Origin: Bacillota bacterium
GTDB taxonomy: Bacteria > Bacillota > Negativicutes > Sporomusales > Sporomusaceae
Length of the DNA stretch: 61,094 nt
Direction: 5' to 3'
Assembly (NCBI GenBank): GCA_023443285.1
Contig: JAEZVB010000133.1
Coordinates: forward strand, 1-61,094
Each line of letters opens with the position of its first letter. The first letter of the stretch is position 1. A program made the position numbers and the translations under genes. Of the stretch, positions 15,103 to 24,124 are shown piece after piece. Under the pieces are notes generated by a model. The model saw only the letters and a list, made by a program, of their open reading frames with translations, was not told the DNA's origin and ran no database searches.

Positions 15103-16326
15103 ATGCCTTTAAAAGGAAAAGTGCTGATTGCTCAAGGTGGAGGCCCTACAGCGGTTATCAATCAATCGCTAACAGGTATAGTTTTAGAATCCAGAAAGTA
15201 TGGAGAAATGACCCGAACTTACGGTGCGATTCATGGAGTAGAAGGTATTGTCAATGAGGACTTCTTAGATCTGACGCAGGAAACCAGCCACAATCTGGAA
15301 CAAGTTGCAATGACGCCTTCCTCGGCTTTGTGGTCAACACGAATAAAGCCTGATGAAAAATATTGCCAAGAAATTTTTAAAGTATTACAAGCCCACGATA
15401 TCAGGTATTTTTTTTACATCGGAGGCAACGACTCGGCTGATACTGTCCGGATAGTAGGCGAAGAGGCCAGGAAGGTGAATTATGACTTGCGGTCAATACA
15501 TGTTCCAAAAACAATTGATAATGACTTAGTTCTAAACGACCATACCCCAGGGTACGGTTCAGCGGCTAGATTTGTAGCGCAAGCGTTCATGGGTATCAAC
15601 CTAGATGTCAGAGCCCTCAGAGGAGTATATATAGGGGTTGTGATGGGACGAAACGCTGGTTTTCTAACAGCAGCAGCCGCTATTGCTCAAAAGTATCCGG
15701 ATGATGGGCCTCATCTTATATATCTTCCAGAACGAGAATTTCATATGGAAAAGTTTCTAGTCGATGTCAAATCGACGTACGATCGTTATGGGATGTGCAT
15801 AATTGCTGTTTCAGAAGGAATTCGTGACGCCAGCGGTATGCCGATTATAACTACTCTGCGCAAGGATATCGAAATTGACGGTCATGGTAACGTAAGTCTC
15901 TCCGGTACTGTGCTCGGAGATTTACTGGCACAGCAAGTGAAGGCGCGTCTGGGAATTTCCCGGGTTCGAAGCGATACATTCGGTTATCTGCAGCGATCAT
16001 TTGTGGGTTGTGTTTCTGATATTGACCAACACGAGGGTAGGGAAGCCGGGGAAAGAGCCGTTCAATTGGCTTACTGGAATAATGTCAATGGATCACTTAC
16101 TATTAATCGAACCGGTAATTATTCCGTTGACTACCGCCTGGTCGGGGTGGAAGAAGTTGCGGCAAAAACAAGGGTGATGCCAGATAGATATATTAATAAC
16201 AACGGTAACCATGTTACAGATGACTTTAGATTTTATATAAGGCCGTTATTGGGATCAGGATTACAGATAACTTCGCATTTAAGGGCACCAAGAGTGCCGA
16301 AACTCCTGAATGATAATAGCCAGTGA
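15103..16326 (+). CDS. Pyrophosphate-dependent 6-phosphofructokinase
   Basis: A 407-residue cytosolic glycolytic enzyme that interconverts fructose 6-phosphate and fructose 1,6-bisphosphate. Family motifs are QGGGPTAVIN at the N-terminus, IGGNDSADT, VPKTIDNDL, TPGYGSA and GVVMGRNAGF. The Asp in GGNDS and the Lys in PKTIDND are the substitutions that mark PPi-using rather than ATP-using enzymes, so the reaction is reversible and saves ATP, common in anaerobes. GGGGGAGA precedes the ATG at 15103; an in-frame ATG at 15070 lacks a ribosome site. Confidence 0.9.
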   Translation: MPLKGKVLIAQGGGPTAVINQSLTGIVLESRKYGEMTRTYGAIHGVEGIVNEDFLDLTQETSHNLEQVAMTPSSALWSTRIKPDEKYCQEIFKVLQAHDIRYFFYIGGNDSADTVRIVGEEARKVNYDLRSIHVPKTIDNDLVLNDHTPGYGSAARFVAQAFMGINLDVRALRGVYIGVVMGRNAGFLTAAAAIAQKYPDDGPHLIYLPEREFHMEKFLVDVKSTYDRYGMCIIAVSEGIRDASGMPIITTLRKDIEIDGHGNVSLSGTVLGDLLAQQVKARLGISRVRSDTFGYLQRSFVGCVSDIDQHEGREAGERAVQLAYWNNVNGSLTINRTGNYSVDYRLVGVEEVAAKTRVMPDRYINNNGNHVTDDFRFYIRPLLGSGLQITSHLRAPRVPKLLNDNSQ

Positions 16327-16343
16327 CGATAGCTGTGGGAAGC

Positions 16344-16361
16344 AAGGTACTAGCGTACCTT
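16344..16361 (+). other. Hairpin AAGGTAC-TAGC-GTACCTT
   Basis: A 7-bp perfect stem with a 4-nt loop just after the PFK stop. The adjoining sequence (ACTAGCGTA.CTTTG.A.GGT...TGCGT) resembles the stretch near 10271-10305 upstream of tRNA-Gly, hinting at a dispersed repeat. Confidence 0.3.
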
Positions 16362-16401
16362 TGGATGGTAAGCTGCGTGGCGAAGATAATTGCCTTTTGT
16401 A

Positions 16402-16437
16402 TAATGAACACCTAGTATTTATGCTAGGTGTTCATTA
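16402..16437 (+). terminator. Terminator after the PFK gene
   Basis: A 14-bp stem TAATGAACACCTAG and its complement with an 8-nt loop. It is followed by mixed sequence, not a clean T-run. Confidence 0.75.
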
Positions 16438-16673
16438 TTGCTGTAAAGTTTAGTCTGCTTAGAGTGCCACAACTGCAAGGACGAACAAGGACATAGCGTA
16501 GTACTGCTGGAAGTACGGCGGAGGTGGCCTCCATTTTTGTTATTTAATTGTTTAATGGAAAACTGCAAATAAATAGTTGATTAAGTTAACCAATAATACT
16601 ATTATTATATTACGTAGTTGTAATATCCTGAAGATTACAAATGTGGTTTTATCTAGAAGAAGGGGGAGCGAAA
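16438..16673 (+). other. Upstream region of the efflux operon
   Basis: It holds two small hairpins: GTAC...GTAC at 16501-16516, and GGAGG-TGG-CCTCC at 16520-16532 followed by ATTTTTG, which could end a short transcript. An AT-rich segment follows that probably contains the efflux operon promoter. No gene seen. Confidence 0.4.
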
Positions 16674-17831
16674 GTGCCAAATATTACTAAACGAACAGTA
16701 GTAATAGCGATAGTAATTCTTGTCGTCCTTGCGGCTATGGGGGTAGTGTGGAAAAGGGGACAAGACCTATCCAATATATCCAAACCAGCATTAAGGGCGA
16801 TTCCAGTGCAAGTCACCACTGCAAAGACGGGAAAGATAGCCGTAACAGCTCATTATTTGGGGAAGATTGATTCTAGTATGGTGGTAGAGTTATCTCCTCG
16901 TATTACGGCCAATATAACGGAAGTCAGAAAACGCGAAGGTGATAGCGTGGCAGCCGGGGAAATGATCATTGCTCTTGATGATTATACCTTAGTGAATAAG
17001 ACAAGGGCATTAGAGGCTGATTTACGCGCAGCACAAAGCTCTTTGTTAGCAGCTGAAAGTTATTATCAAACCCGTAAGGCAAGTTTTGAGCGTAACCAAC
17101 GCCTATATGATCAAGCAGCTATAGCACTGGAAGCATATGAGCAGTCCAAGTTTTCAGCAGACAATGCCAATAGCCAATTGATTGCAGCAAGAGAAAGAAT
17201 ACAAGTTCTTGAAGAAAACTGGCAGGCAAGCAAGGTTGAACAGTCATATGCCAGAATAATAGCTCCATTTGACGGGATTATCACTAAACGCATGGCAGAA
17301 CCTGGCGAAATGGCTATTCCGGGTAAAACGTTGCTGATATTACAAGCGGTAGAACGAGGGTATAAAATAACTGCGCAGGTTCCTCAAGATTCTGCAAACT
17401 CCATACATACAGGAACAGAGGTACTACTTTCTAGTGGTAATCAAAAAATAACTGCTGCTGTGCATAAGGTGTATCCAGCCTTAACCCAATCAGGTTTGGC
17501 CACAGTGGAGATTCAGGTGCCAAGTATACCTTTTGGTTTGCCAGCTGGGTCAGTAATCGGTGTGGATATAGTACTTAATCGTGTTGAGGGTATCATCGTT
17601 CCGAAAGAATCTGTAGTATCAAACAGTAAGGGTAATTTTGTAGTGGTTGTTGAGGAAAATGACTCTGTTCGTCAGCTACCAGTCCAAATTGTAGGGTGTA
17701 ACTCTGAAGCGGTAGCCATAAGCGGTGTAGAGCCTGATAAGCAAGTGGTTGTTGGCCAGGAAAATCAGCTTATGCAACTAACAACCGGTAAAAAAGTAGT
17801 TATTTCTCAGAATAGGAGTGAAGGCATTTGA
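16674..17831 (+). CDS. RND efflux membrane fusion protein (periplasmic adaptor)
   Basis: A 385-residue adaptor that links an inner-membrane RND pump to an outer-membrane channel. An N-terminal membrane anchor (VVIAIVILVVLAAMGVVW) is followed by a biotinyl-lipoyl half motif (ITEVRKREGDSVAAGEMI), a coiled-coil hairpin (about 100-195), the second lipoyl half (RIIAPFDGIITKRMAEPGE) and beta-barrel domains. The start is GTG at 16674 after AAGGGGGAG; an in-frame ATG at 16641 has no ribosome site. The stop overlaps the pump start by 4 bp. No TolC-like partner is in the window. An RND tripartite pump implies an outer membrane. Confidence 0.92.
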   Translation: MPNITKRTVVIAIVILVVLAAMGVVWKRGQDLSNISKPALRAIPVQVTTAKTGKIAVTAHYLGKIDSSMVVELSPRITANITEVRKREGDSVAAGEMIIALDDYTLVNKTRALEADLRAAQSSLLAAESYYQTRKASFERNQRLYDQAAIALEAYEQSKFSADNANSQLIAARERIQVLEENWQASKVEQSYARIIAPFDGIITKRMAEPGEMAIPGKTLLILQAVERGYKITAQVPQDSANSIHTGTEVLLSSGNQKITAAVHKVYPALTQSGLATVEIQVPSIPFGLPAGSVIGVDIVLNRVEGIIVPKESVVSNSKGNFVVVVEENDSVRQLPVQIVGCNSEAVAISGVEPDKQVVVGQENQLMQLTTGKKVVISQNRSEGI

Positions 17832-20800
17832 GCGCTTTGACTCTGAAATATCTGGAAAAACCCTACCTAGTATTGTCGTTTGTCTTGTTGATGGCCATTG
17901 TTGGGATTATTGGCTATGTTAAGATGCCGCTGAATATGTATACAGACAGTGACCATCCGCAGATAACAATTATTACTGCTGAGTCCGGCGCGTCTGCGGC
18001 GGATATTGAGACCAAGATTAGCCGGACGATAGAGAAAGAGATGGCTACACTGGGTGAAGTACTGAAAGTCACCTCGGTAAGCAGGGACGAAATGTCTGTT
18101 GTTACCGTCGAATTTGACTATACCAGAACGCTTGATTCAGCCGCTACTGATGTATCTAATGCGCTAAGTAAAATTATCGGAAAGCTGCCGTCAGATATTA
18201 GCCAACCACAAATATTTAAGATTAGCCAGGCATCACAGACGACAATCATTTTTGCGCTTTCACCCAATGAAGAATCTATATTGGATTTGAGCCAAATCAG
18301 GCAGCTTTCTGACAACGAAATTAAAGAAGAATTATTGAGAGTTCCGGGGATTGCCCAAGTAGAAGTATTTGGCGGTTTTCAGCCAGAGTATAAAATTGTG
18401 GTTAAGCCGGATCTACTGGCTTTTCATTCTTTAACCATCGGTGATGTTGCAGCAGCTCTTAGTGCCAATAACGTCAATGTGCCTAATGGTCTTATTATAA
18501 AATCCTCTGGGCAATATTTGCTAAAGACTCAGGGAGAATTTAAAACTCCTGATGAGGCAAATAACATCATAGTTTCCCGGCGCCAAACTGGTGATATCTA
18601 TCTGCGGGATGTAGCTGAAATCACCCGTGGGATTGTTGAGCCGCAATCAGCCTACCACGGAAATGGTCGTCAGGCCATCGGTTTGAGTATTTCGCGTGCT
18701 CCTACCGGGGTTGCTATGGACAGTATCAGTGCCGTTGAAAAATACTTGCCCACATTGGTGGCGCGTTATCCAGGGATTCAGTTTGAAATTAGTGATACAC
18801 AGGGAGACCTTATTCGCACCAGCGTTACTAATATGCAAGAGTCATTGTTTGAAGCTATTTTACTTACTGTGGCGGTAGTATTCTTGTTTCTTGGTAATAT
18901 GCGAATTATGATGCTTGCTGCTATTTCTATTCCTTTTACGTATCTCATTACCTTTGGTATCATGTGGCTAATCGGGTATGAACTAAATACCGTAACATTT
19001 ACTGGTATTATTTTATCTGTAGGTATGCTACTTGATGATGCGATTGTTGTGCTTGAAAACATTGCTCGTCATTATGAAAAAATGCCTGACAAATTAAAGG
19101 AAGCCACGTTTGGTGGAACCCAAGAGGTCTTATTAGCTATTTTTTCAGGAACCTATGCAACTGTCATGGTATTGGTACCCATTATTTTTATTGGCGGGTA
19201 TGTTCAGGCTGTTATGCGCCCATTCATTATGTCAATGTGTATTGCTTTGGTAGTGTCGTATGTGGTATCTGTAACCATCATTCCTATATTGGCACCGAAG
19301 CTGTTAAGACAATCGTTCCGACCCAACAAGGTGGAACGGATTGCGCTATGGTTTGATGAAAAAATTGTGACAGTTATCCAGGATACGTATGAACATCTAG
19401 TTGATATTGCACTACGCCGTAGGTTGGCATTTATGGCGGGTGGTGTGGTGTTATTTATGATGAGCGCAAGCTTAATGCCTATTTTGGGGCAGGATTTAAT
19501 GTCGTCTATGGATGCTGGAATTATTAAAATCAACTTTGAAACCGATACAGATATGTCACTTGGAACAACTGAAGCAGTGGCAACCGCTATGGAGCAAGTT
19601 ATCGCACAGGTGCCAGGAGTTCAGTCTGTATCCACAATTATGGGATCGGAAGCTGGGATTGTCAGTTTTGGCAGCGGTAAGCTACCGCAGCAGGGATATA
19701 TAACAATCAATCTAATTGACAGGTTTAAAAGAAACCAAAGTATCTGGGAGATTGAAAACACGTTGCGAACACAGTTCGCCCAGATTCCAGGGCTAAAATA
19801 TTGTGACGTGTATGATTTTGGAGCAACGGCTATGGCAAGTATTAAAGCGCCGGTATCTATCCTGATTACTGGGCCAGACCGCAAGGTTCTTAATGCATTA
19901 GGGGATACAATATATGACAAAATGCTTAATGTACCGGGTCTTACCAGTGTATCGCGCAGTTGGACCAATGACAAAAATGAAATTAACTTTATTTTGGATA
20001 AGGAAAAGTGTTCGCAGTATGAGATATCTCCTGCAAACGTGTCCAATCAGATTGCCAATGTGGTCGGCGGCATGTCGGCATCTACCTATAGGATTGACCA
20101 GGAAGATGGAATTGGTTTCCGCGTAGCTTACCCTCCAGAACGACGTGATCACGTTAACAAGCTGCAAACTGTTATGATCGTAACTCCAAAAGGCTTAATT
20201 CCACTGGAATCACTAGGAGCATTCGCTAGTAAAAAAATCCCTACAATTTATACCCGCCAGGATATGCAAAATACGCTGGAGGTATATGGTTATCGGGAAA
20301 AAACGGCGATCACTCATATTGACAAAGGGATACAGCAGGCATTAAGAGACATTGAATTGCCAGAGGGCTATGCCATTACCCAGGAAGGTGATTTGCAGCA
20401 AATGCAAGCATCCTTTGGAGCTATGAGCGGCGCAATGGGCATTGGAATGCTACTTCTCTATTTCAGCTTGGTTCCAGCCTTTGGGTCATTTATTCATCCT
20501 ATGACAATCATGTCAGCTATTCCGCTAGGTATGATCGGCTCCATCTGGGCGCTCACGATTAGCGGTAAGAATGCCTCTATGCCAGGTTTCATGGGTATGA
20601 TTTTATTGGCAGGAATCGTAGTAAAGAATTCAATTTTACTCATTGACTTCATTATCATTGCCCGTAGTCAAGGCAGTGATATGAAACAGGCTATCATGGA
20701 CAGTGTGAGGGTGAGAACCAGGCCGATTTTGATGACTGCATTTGGAACGGCTTTTGGCATGGCTCCAATTGCACTAGAGTGGGCAGTTGGCTTAGAGCGG

Positions 20801-20983
20801 CTTTCACCTTTGGCTATTGTGTCGATAGGTGGTTTACTTGTTTCAACTTTTCTAACCTTGGTTTTTGTACCCATAATATATACTTTTTTTGAAGAGATGA
20901 AAGAAAAGCTCTTCGGTTATTTTCGAAATAAATCGGGGGTACTCTCAAAATCGGAATCTACTTCAAATTATGGAGGAAAATAA
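17828..20983 (+). CDS. RND multidrug/solute efflux permease
   Basis: A 1051-residue inner-membrane proton-driven transporter of the AcrB/MexB superfamily. The first helix lies near residues 12-30, then a large periplasmic loop, a membrane block (about 330-520) with the RND motif VGMLLDDAIVVLENI, which carries the paired Asp of the proton relay, then a second periplasmic loop and a second membrane block (about 850-1030). The sequence is closer to the general efflux branch than to heavy-metal CzcA, but the substrate cannot be assigned. The TTG start overlaps the adaptor stop (TTGA), with GGAG upstream, so the two are translationally coupled. Confidence 0.92.
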   Translation: MSALTLKYLEKPYLVLSFVLLMAIVGIIGYVKMPLNMYTDSDHPQITIITAESGASAADIETKISRTIEKEMATLGEVLKVTSVSRDEMSVVTVEFDYTRTLDSAATDVSNALSKIIGKLPSDISQPQIFKISQASQTTIIFALSPNEESILDLSQIRQLSDNEIKEELLRVPGIAQVEVFGGFQPEYKIVVKPDLLAFHSLTIGDVAAALSANNVNVPNGLIIKSSGQYLLKTQGEFKTPDEANNIIVSRRQTGDIYLRDVAEITRGIVEPQSAYHGNGRQAIGLSISRAPTGVAMDSISAVEKYLPTLVARYPGIQFEISDTQGDLIRTSVTNMQESLFEAILLTVAVVFLFLGNMRIMMLAAISIPFTYLITFGIMWLIGYELNTVTFTGIILSVGMLLDDAIVVLENIARHYEKMPDKLKEATFGGTQEVLLAIFSGTYATVMVLVPIIFIGGYVQAVMRPFIMSMCIALVVSYVVSVTIIPILAPKLLRQSFRPNKVERIALWFDEKIVTVIQDTYEHLVDIALRRRLAFMAGGVVLFMMSASLMPILGQDLMSSMDAGIIKINFETDTDMSLGTTEAVATAMEQVIAQVPGVQSVSTIMGSEAGIVSFGSGKLPQQGYITINLIDRFKRNQSIWEIENTLRTQFAQIPGLKYCDVYDFGATAMASIKAPVSILITGPDRKVLNALGDTIYDKMLNVPGLTSVSRSWTNDKNEINFILDKEKCSQYEISPANVSNQIANVVGGMSASTYRIDQEDGIGFRVAYPPERRDHVNKLQTVMIVTPKGLIPLESLGAFASKKIPTIYTRQDMQNTLEVYGYREKTAITHIDKGIQQALRDIELPEGYAITQEGDLQQMQASFGAMSGAMGIGMLLLYFSLVPAFGSFIHPMTIMSAIPLGMIGSIWALTISGKNASMPGFMGMILLAGIVVKNSILLIDFIIIARSQGSDMKQAIMDSVRVRTRPILMTAFGTAFGMAPIALEWAVGLERLSPLAIVSIGGLLVSTFLTLVFVPIIYTFFEEMKEKLFGYFRNKSGVLSKSESTSNYGGK

Positions 20984-20985
20984 TT

Positions 20986-21291
20986 GTGTTGATTACAATT
21001 GAAGAGTCGGCTAAGGAATATATTCTGCGTAAGTCAGAGGAAAGAGCTATTAGCATTAGTGTTGCGCAGCGACCTGGTGGAATTCATAACCATGGCGAGG
21101 TCAGGGTAGCCAACCAAATCCCGGCTGTGCAGCTTGGGAAGACTGAAAAGGCGGTTTATTATGAACAAGTTGAGGTAGATGGGATAATAGTATACTATCA
21201 TCCAACGGTGGTAGAACTATATGGTAAGCTAACTGTGAGTCTTGAGAAACTTTTTTTTATGAAAAAGCTGATTGCTAGAGGTAATGTCTAA
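20986..21291 (+). CDS. Small HesB/IscA-like protein of unknown role
   Basis: A 101-residue protein beginning at a GTG 2 bp after the RND permease stop, with GGAGG upstream. It opens with LITIEESAKEYILRKSEERA, similar in layout to HesB/IscA-fold and CC/Se-motif small proteins. The region that carries the Cys (or Cys/Sec) pair in those families here reads AQRPGGIHNHGEVRV, with His but no Cys, so Fe-S or selenium chemistry is not expected. It is probably the third gene of the efflux operon. Its role is unknown and the family assignment is tentative. Confidence 0.6.
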   Translation: MLITIEESAKEYILRKSEERAISISVAQRPGGIHNHGEVRVANQIPAVQLGKTEKAVYYEQVEVDGIIVYYHPTVVELYGKLTVSLEKLFFMKKLIARGNV

Positions 21292-21351
21292 AATATTGAA
21301 ATTATAGAATGGGAATGCGTTGATCTTTCAAATCATAAACAGAAATAATGC

Positions 21352-21373
21352 GCGGGCGTTGGTCTAATGGTTA
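21352..21373 (+). repeat. tRNA-like 5' fragment
   Basis: GCGGGCGTTGGTCTAATGGTTA looks like the acceptor strand plus D-arm of a tRNA (glycine-like), but no anticodon or T-arm follows. It may be a remnant left at an integration or deletion end. Confidence 0.4.
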
Positions 21374-21399
21374 ATATTTACAGAAAAAATCTATAGCAT

Positions 21400-21460
21400 A
21401 TTGACTTTGGCTGTTACGATATATTATCATATTAATATATTCATAAGCGTAAATATGTTA
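21400..21460 (+). promoter_or_regulatory. Promoter region of the arsenite exporter gene, AT-rich dyad
   Basis: A -35-like TTGACT is followed by an AT-rich imperfect dyad (ATATTATCATAT / ATATATTCATA). ArsR-type operators have this size and composition, and an ArsR gene lies downstream. Assignment is tentative. Confidence 0.3.
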
Positions 21461-21582
21461 GAGAATCATCAACTAGGTAGTATCGTATTCAGCTTTGACC
21501 AGTGAAAAAAGGGTATTACTGTTTCGGTGCACCTACAAAACCAAAGTTAAGACGAATACGAATTTTGGAGGTGGAAGATTTT

Positions 21583-22641
21583 ATGAGTGAAAAACGCTTG
21601 GACTTTTTTGAACGGTATTTAACAGTTTGGGTTGGACTATGTATTATAGCAGGGATTATTTTGGGGAAACTTTTTCCAGATGCAGTAAATGCACTAAGTA
21701 AAATGGAAGTTAGCCATGTAAATCTGCCTATTGCAATACTAATTTGGTTGATGATTTATCCGATGATGATTAAAATTGACTTTTCAGCTATATTAAAGGT
21801 AGGCGACAAACCTAGAGGACTATTAATTACTCTATTTATTAACTGGATAGTAAAGCCCTTTAGTATGGCATTTTTAGCGTGGCTATTCTTTAAGCACATT
21901 TTTATCGGATACATTGGAGAAGAATTAGCGAACGAATACATTGCGGGGGCAATTATCCTGGCTGCTGCACCGTGTACTGCTATGGTTTTTGTATGGAGTT
22001 ATTTAACAGACGGCGATCCCGCATATACTTTAGTACAGGTTGCAATTAATGATTTGATCATGCTGGTTTTATTTGCGCCAATCGTTATGTTCTTGCTTGG
22101 GGTATCAAACATTGTTGTCCCAAAAGATGTTTTATTTATGTCTGTCTTGTTATATATTGTTATTCCCTTAGTGGCCGGTTATCTGACTAGGCGAATTCTG
22201 CTTAAGTCAAAAGGAGAAGAGTGGTTTAATACAAAACTCTTAGCACCTTTAAAACCCGTTACAATTCTAGCACTATTGGCAACATTAGTTATTATTTTCG
22301 CTTTTCAAGGGGAGACTATTTTAAGTAACTGGTTCAACATTATCTTAATTGCTATTCCGATTACTATTCAAGTTTACTTTAATTCTTCCTTAGCCTATGG
22401 CCTTGCAAAATTTTTAGGTGTTCCTCATTCTATAGCTGCACCGGGTGCGTTAATTGGGGCAAGTAACTTTTTTGAATTAGCTGTTGCAGTGACAATATCA
22501 TTATTTGGGTTACAGTCAGGCGCAACCTTAGCCACCGTGGTTGGCGTATTAGTTGAGTTACCAGTCATGCTGTCTGTCTGTAACTTCTGTAATAGAACAC
22601 GGAGTTGGTTTCCAACTGAAAACAAGCAAAAAGCGGTATAG
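21583..22641 (+). CDS. acr3: ACR3-family arsenite efflux permease
   Basis: A 352-residue inner-membrane As(III)/H+ antiporter with ten expected helices. The family signature, with its essential cysteine, is visible in AAPCTAMVFVWSYLTDGDP, followed by QVAINDLIML. The start is the ATG at 21583 after TTGGAGGTGG; an in-frame upstream ATG at 21502 would add 27 residues without a ribosome site. It heads a region with ArsR and two aquaglyceroporins. No arsenate reductase (ArsC) is in the window. In an anaerobe As(III) is the main form, so ACR3 alone can suffice. Confidence 0.92.
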   Translation: MSEKRLDFFERYLTVWVGLCIIAGIILGKLFPDAVNALSKMEVSHVNLPIAILIWLMIYPMMIKIDFSAILKVGDKPRGLLITLFINWIVKPFSMAFLAWLFFKHIFIGYIGEELANEYIAGAIILAAAPCTAMVFVWSYLTDGDPAYTLVQVAINDLIMLVLFAPIVMFLLGVSNIVVPKDVLFMSVLLYIVIPLVAGYLTRRILLKSKGEEWFNTKLLAPLKPVTILALLATLVIIFAFQGETILSNWFNIILIAIPITIQVYFNSSLAYGLAKFLGVPHSIAAPGALIGASNFFELAVAVTISLFGLQSGATLATVVGVLVELPVMLSVCNFCNRTRSWFPTENKQKAV

Positions 22642-22678
22642 AATAAAGTATAACCTCTTTCTGATATAAGTAAGAAAG

Positions 22679-22728
22679 ACTTGGCTTCTGCCTTAGTCCT
22701 GAGTGACTTAGCACAAGCCAAGTTTTTT
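22679..22728 (+). terminator. Terminator of acr3
   Basis: Stem ACTTGGCTT/AAGCCAAGT with inner pairing, followed by six T. Confidence 0.85.
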
Positions 22729-23062
22729 CTTGTGTTTGTAGATACTGCTCTAAAACTTGGTTGATAAATGCGTAAATAAAAAGTGCTACTGTTTTTATTT
22801 GCTTTCAATCATATTAGTTGGCGAAGTGCAAAATGATTACATTCTATAGCAAATTTGTACAAAGAAAATGAGATATAGTGCAATTTTGTCTTGCCTTTAT
22901 ACAAAGGTGACTCCCAAGATAATAACCATTCAGATAAATAATTAGAAAAAGCAACGTCAGAATATTTAAATTTACTAAATTATACATAAATAGGACAACT
23001 ATTCACCATGCCTTTCAATTTATAATTAGAACGTAGTAGATATTCAAAGTGAGGAGGTTACC
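22729..23062 (+). other. Gene-free upstream region of the first aquaglyceroporin
   Basis: About 330 bp of AT-rich sequence. I see no gene, RNA family or strong repeat here; it presumably contains the promoter of the downstream gene. Confidence 0.4.
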
Positions 23063-23101
23063 TTGAGGATTTTTATAGGCTGTGAGGTATCTCAAAAGTA
23101 A
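23063..23101 (+). CDS. Possible 12-codon leader peptide
   Basis: GTGAGGAGGTTACC precedes a TTG that opens MRIFIGCEVSQK then TAA, 21 bp before the aquaglyceroporin ATG. The ribosome site is unusually good for so short a frame. It could be a regulatory leader, or a by-product of a purine-rich stretch. Confidence 0.3.
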   Translation: MRIFIGCEVSQK

Positions 23102-23122
23102 AAGAATGAGGGGGTTTATTTA

Positions 23123-23851
23123 ATGACGACTCCGTATCTAGGCGAATTTCTTGGGGTTGCTGTTCTGATTATCTTTGGTAATGGTGTTGTTGCGAACTCT
23201 TTACTTAAAATGTCAAAAGCAGAAGGTTCTGGGTGGTTTAATATCATCACAGGCTGGATGGTGGGCGTTGGCATGGGTGTGTATGTTGCTATCGCTTGTG
23301 GCGCACCTCAAGCTGATATTAACCCGGCGGTAACCTTTGCAAAGCTGCTTAACGGTGTCTATACGACGCCAGACGCAATTATGATTATGATTTCTCAGGT
23401 CGCTGGCGGGTTTGTTGGCGGCTGCTTAACCTATCTGTTCTTCCGTGGGCATTGGGAGCTAACAGAAGATCAGGGTATTAAACTTGGTGTTTTCTGTACA
23501 GGCCCGGCAATTCGTAATTATGGTCAAAACTTGCTGTGCGAAATTTTAGCGACTATTATGTTAGTTTTTATAATCTTTGCTATGTTCTCCAAACCAGTTG
23601 GCGGAATGGCTCCAGGGTTTGGTCCTTTCATGGTAGCGATATTAGTTTGGGGCTTAGGTTCCAGTCTGGGCGGTACGACTGGGTATGCTATGAATCCTGC
23701 CCGTGACTTAGGACCGAGACTTGCTCATGCTTTTTGCCCGATTCCCGGAAAGGGATCTTCTGACTGGGCCTACTCTTGGGTTCCTGTTGTTGGCCCGTTT
23801 ATTGGCGGTGGTATAGCGTATCTTATGGCTAAAGGTTTAGGGATTATATAG
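23123..23851 (+). CDS. Aquaglyceroporin (MIP family), copy 1
   Basis: A 242-residue channel with six helices and two pore motifs, DINPAVTFAKLL and AMNPARDLGPRLAH; the Asp after the second NPAR is typical of glycerol-conducting members. Glycerol facilitators also pass As(OH)3 and Sb(OH)3, and some ars operons carry one (AqpS) that lets As(III) leave by diffusion. Here it sits between acr3 and arsR with a near-identical paralogue beyond arsR, so an arsenic role is plausible. Glycerol uptake remains an alternative. The ATG follows GAGGGGG. Confidence 0.9.
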   Translation: MTTPYLGEFLGVAVLIIFGNGVVANSLLKMSKAEGSGWFNIITGWMVGVGMGVYVAIACGAPQADINPAVTFAKLLNGVYTTPDAIMIMISQVAGGFVGGCLTYLFFRGHWELTEDQGIKLGVFCTGPAIRNYGQNLLCEILATIMLVFIIFAMFSKPVGGMAPGFGPFMVAILVWGLGSSLGGTTGYAMNPARDLGPRLAHAFCPIPGKGSSDWAYSWVPVVGPFIGGGIAYLMAKGLGII

Positions 23852-23922
23852 GCCGGTAAAAAATAGTTGTATCACTAATTTGGATTTGATATGATAATTT
23901 GCCTTACTGAGCTGACTGGAAA

Positions 23923-23971
23923 CAAAGAGGTTAAAGACGTTTCAAAGCAAGAAACGTCTTTAACCTCTTTG
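23923..23971 (+). terminator. Long perfect hairpin after aquaglyceroporin copy 1
   Basis: A 20-bp perfect stem (CAAAGAGGTTAAAGACGTTT and its complement) with a 9-nt loop. Confidence 0.8.
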
Positions 23972-24124
23972 GTGTATTTTATGATAGTTTAGAATACTGA
24001 TAGACCTTATTCACGGTTGTACTATTGACAGTAAAGGGTAACCAAGTTATCGTATATATATATTTAACAGTGCTTATTTGATAACGAAAGTCCAATTTTC
24101 AAAATCATTTTCATGGAGTGTGTA

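Noticed and set aside
19621..20046. 141-codon minus-strand frame
   Set aside because: Shadow within the RND permease coding sequence.
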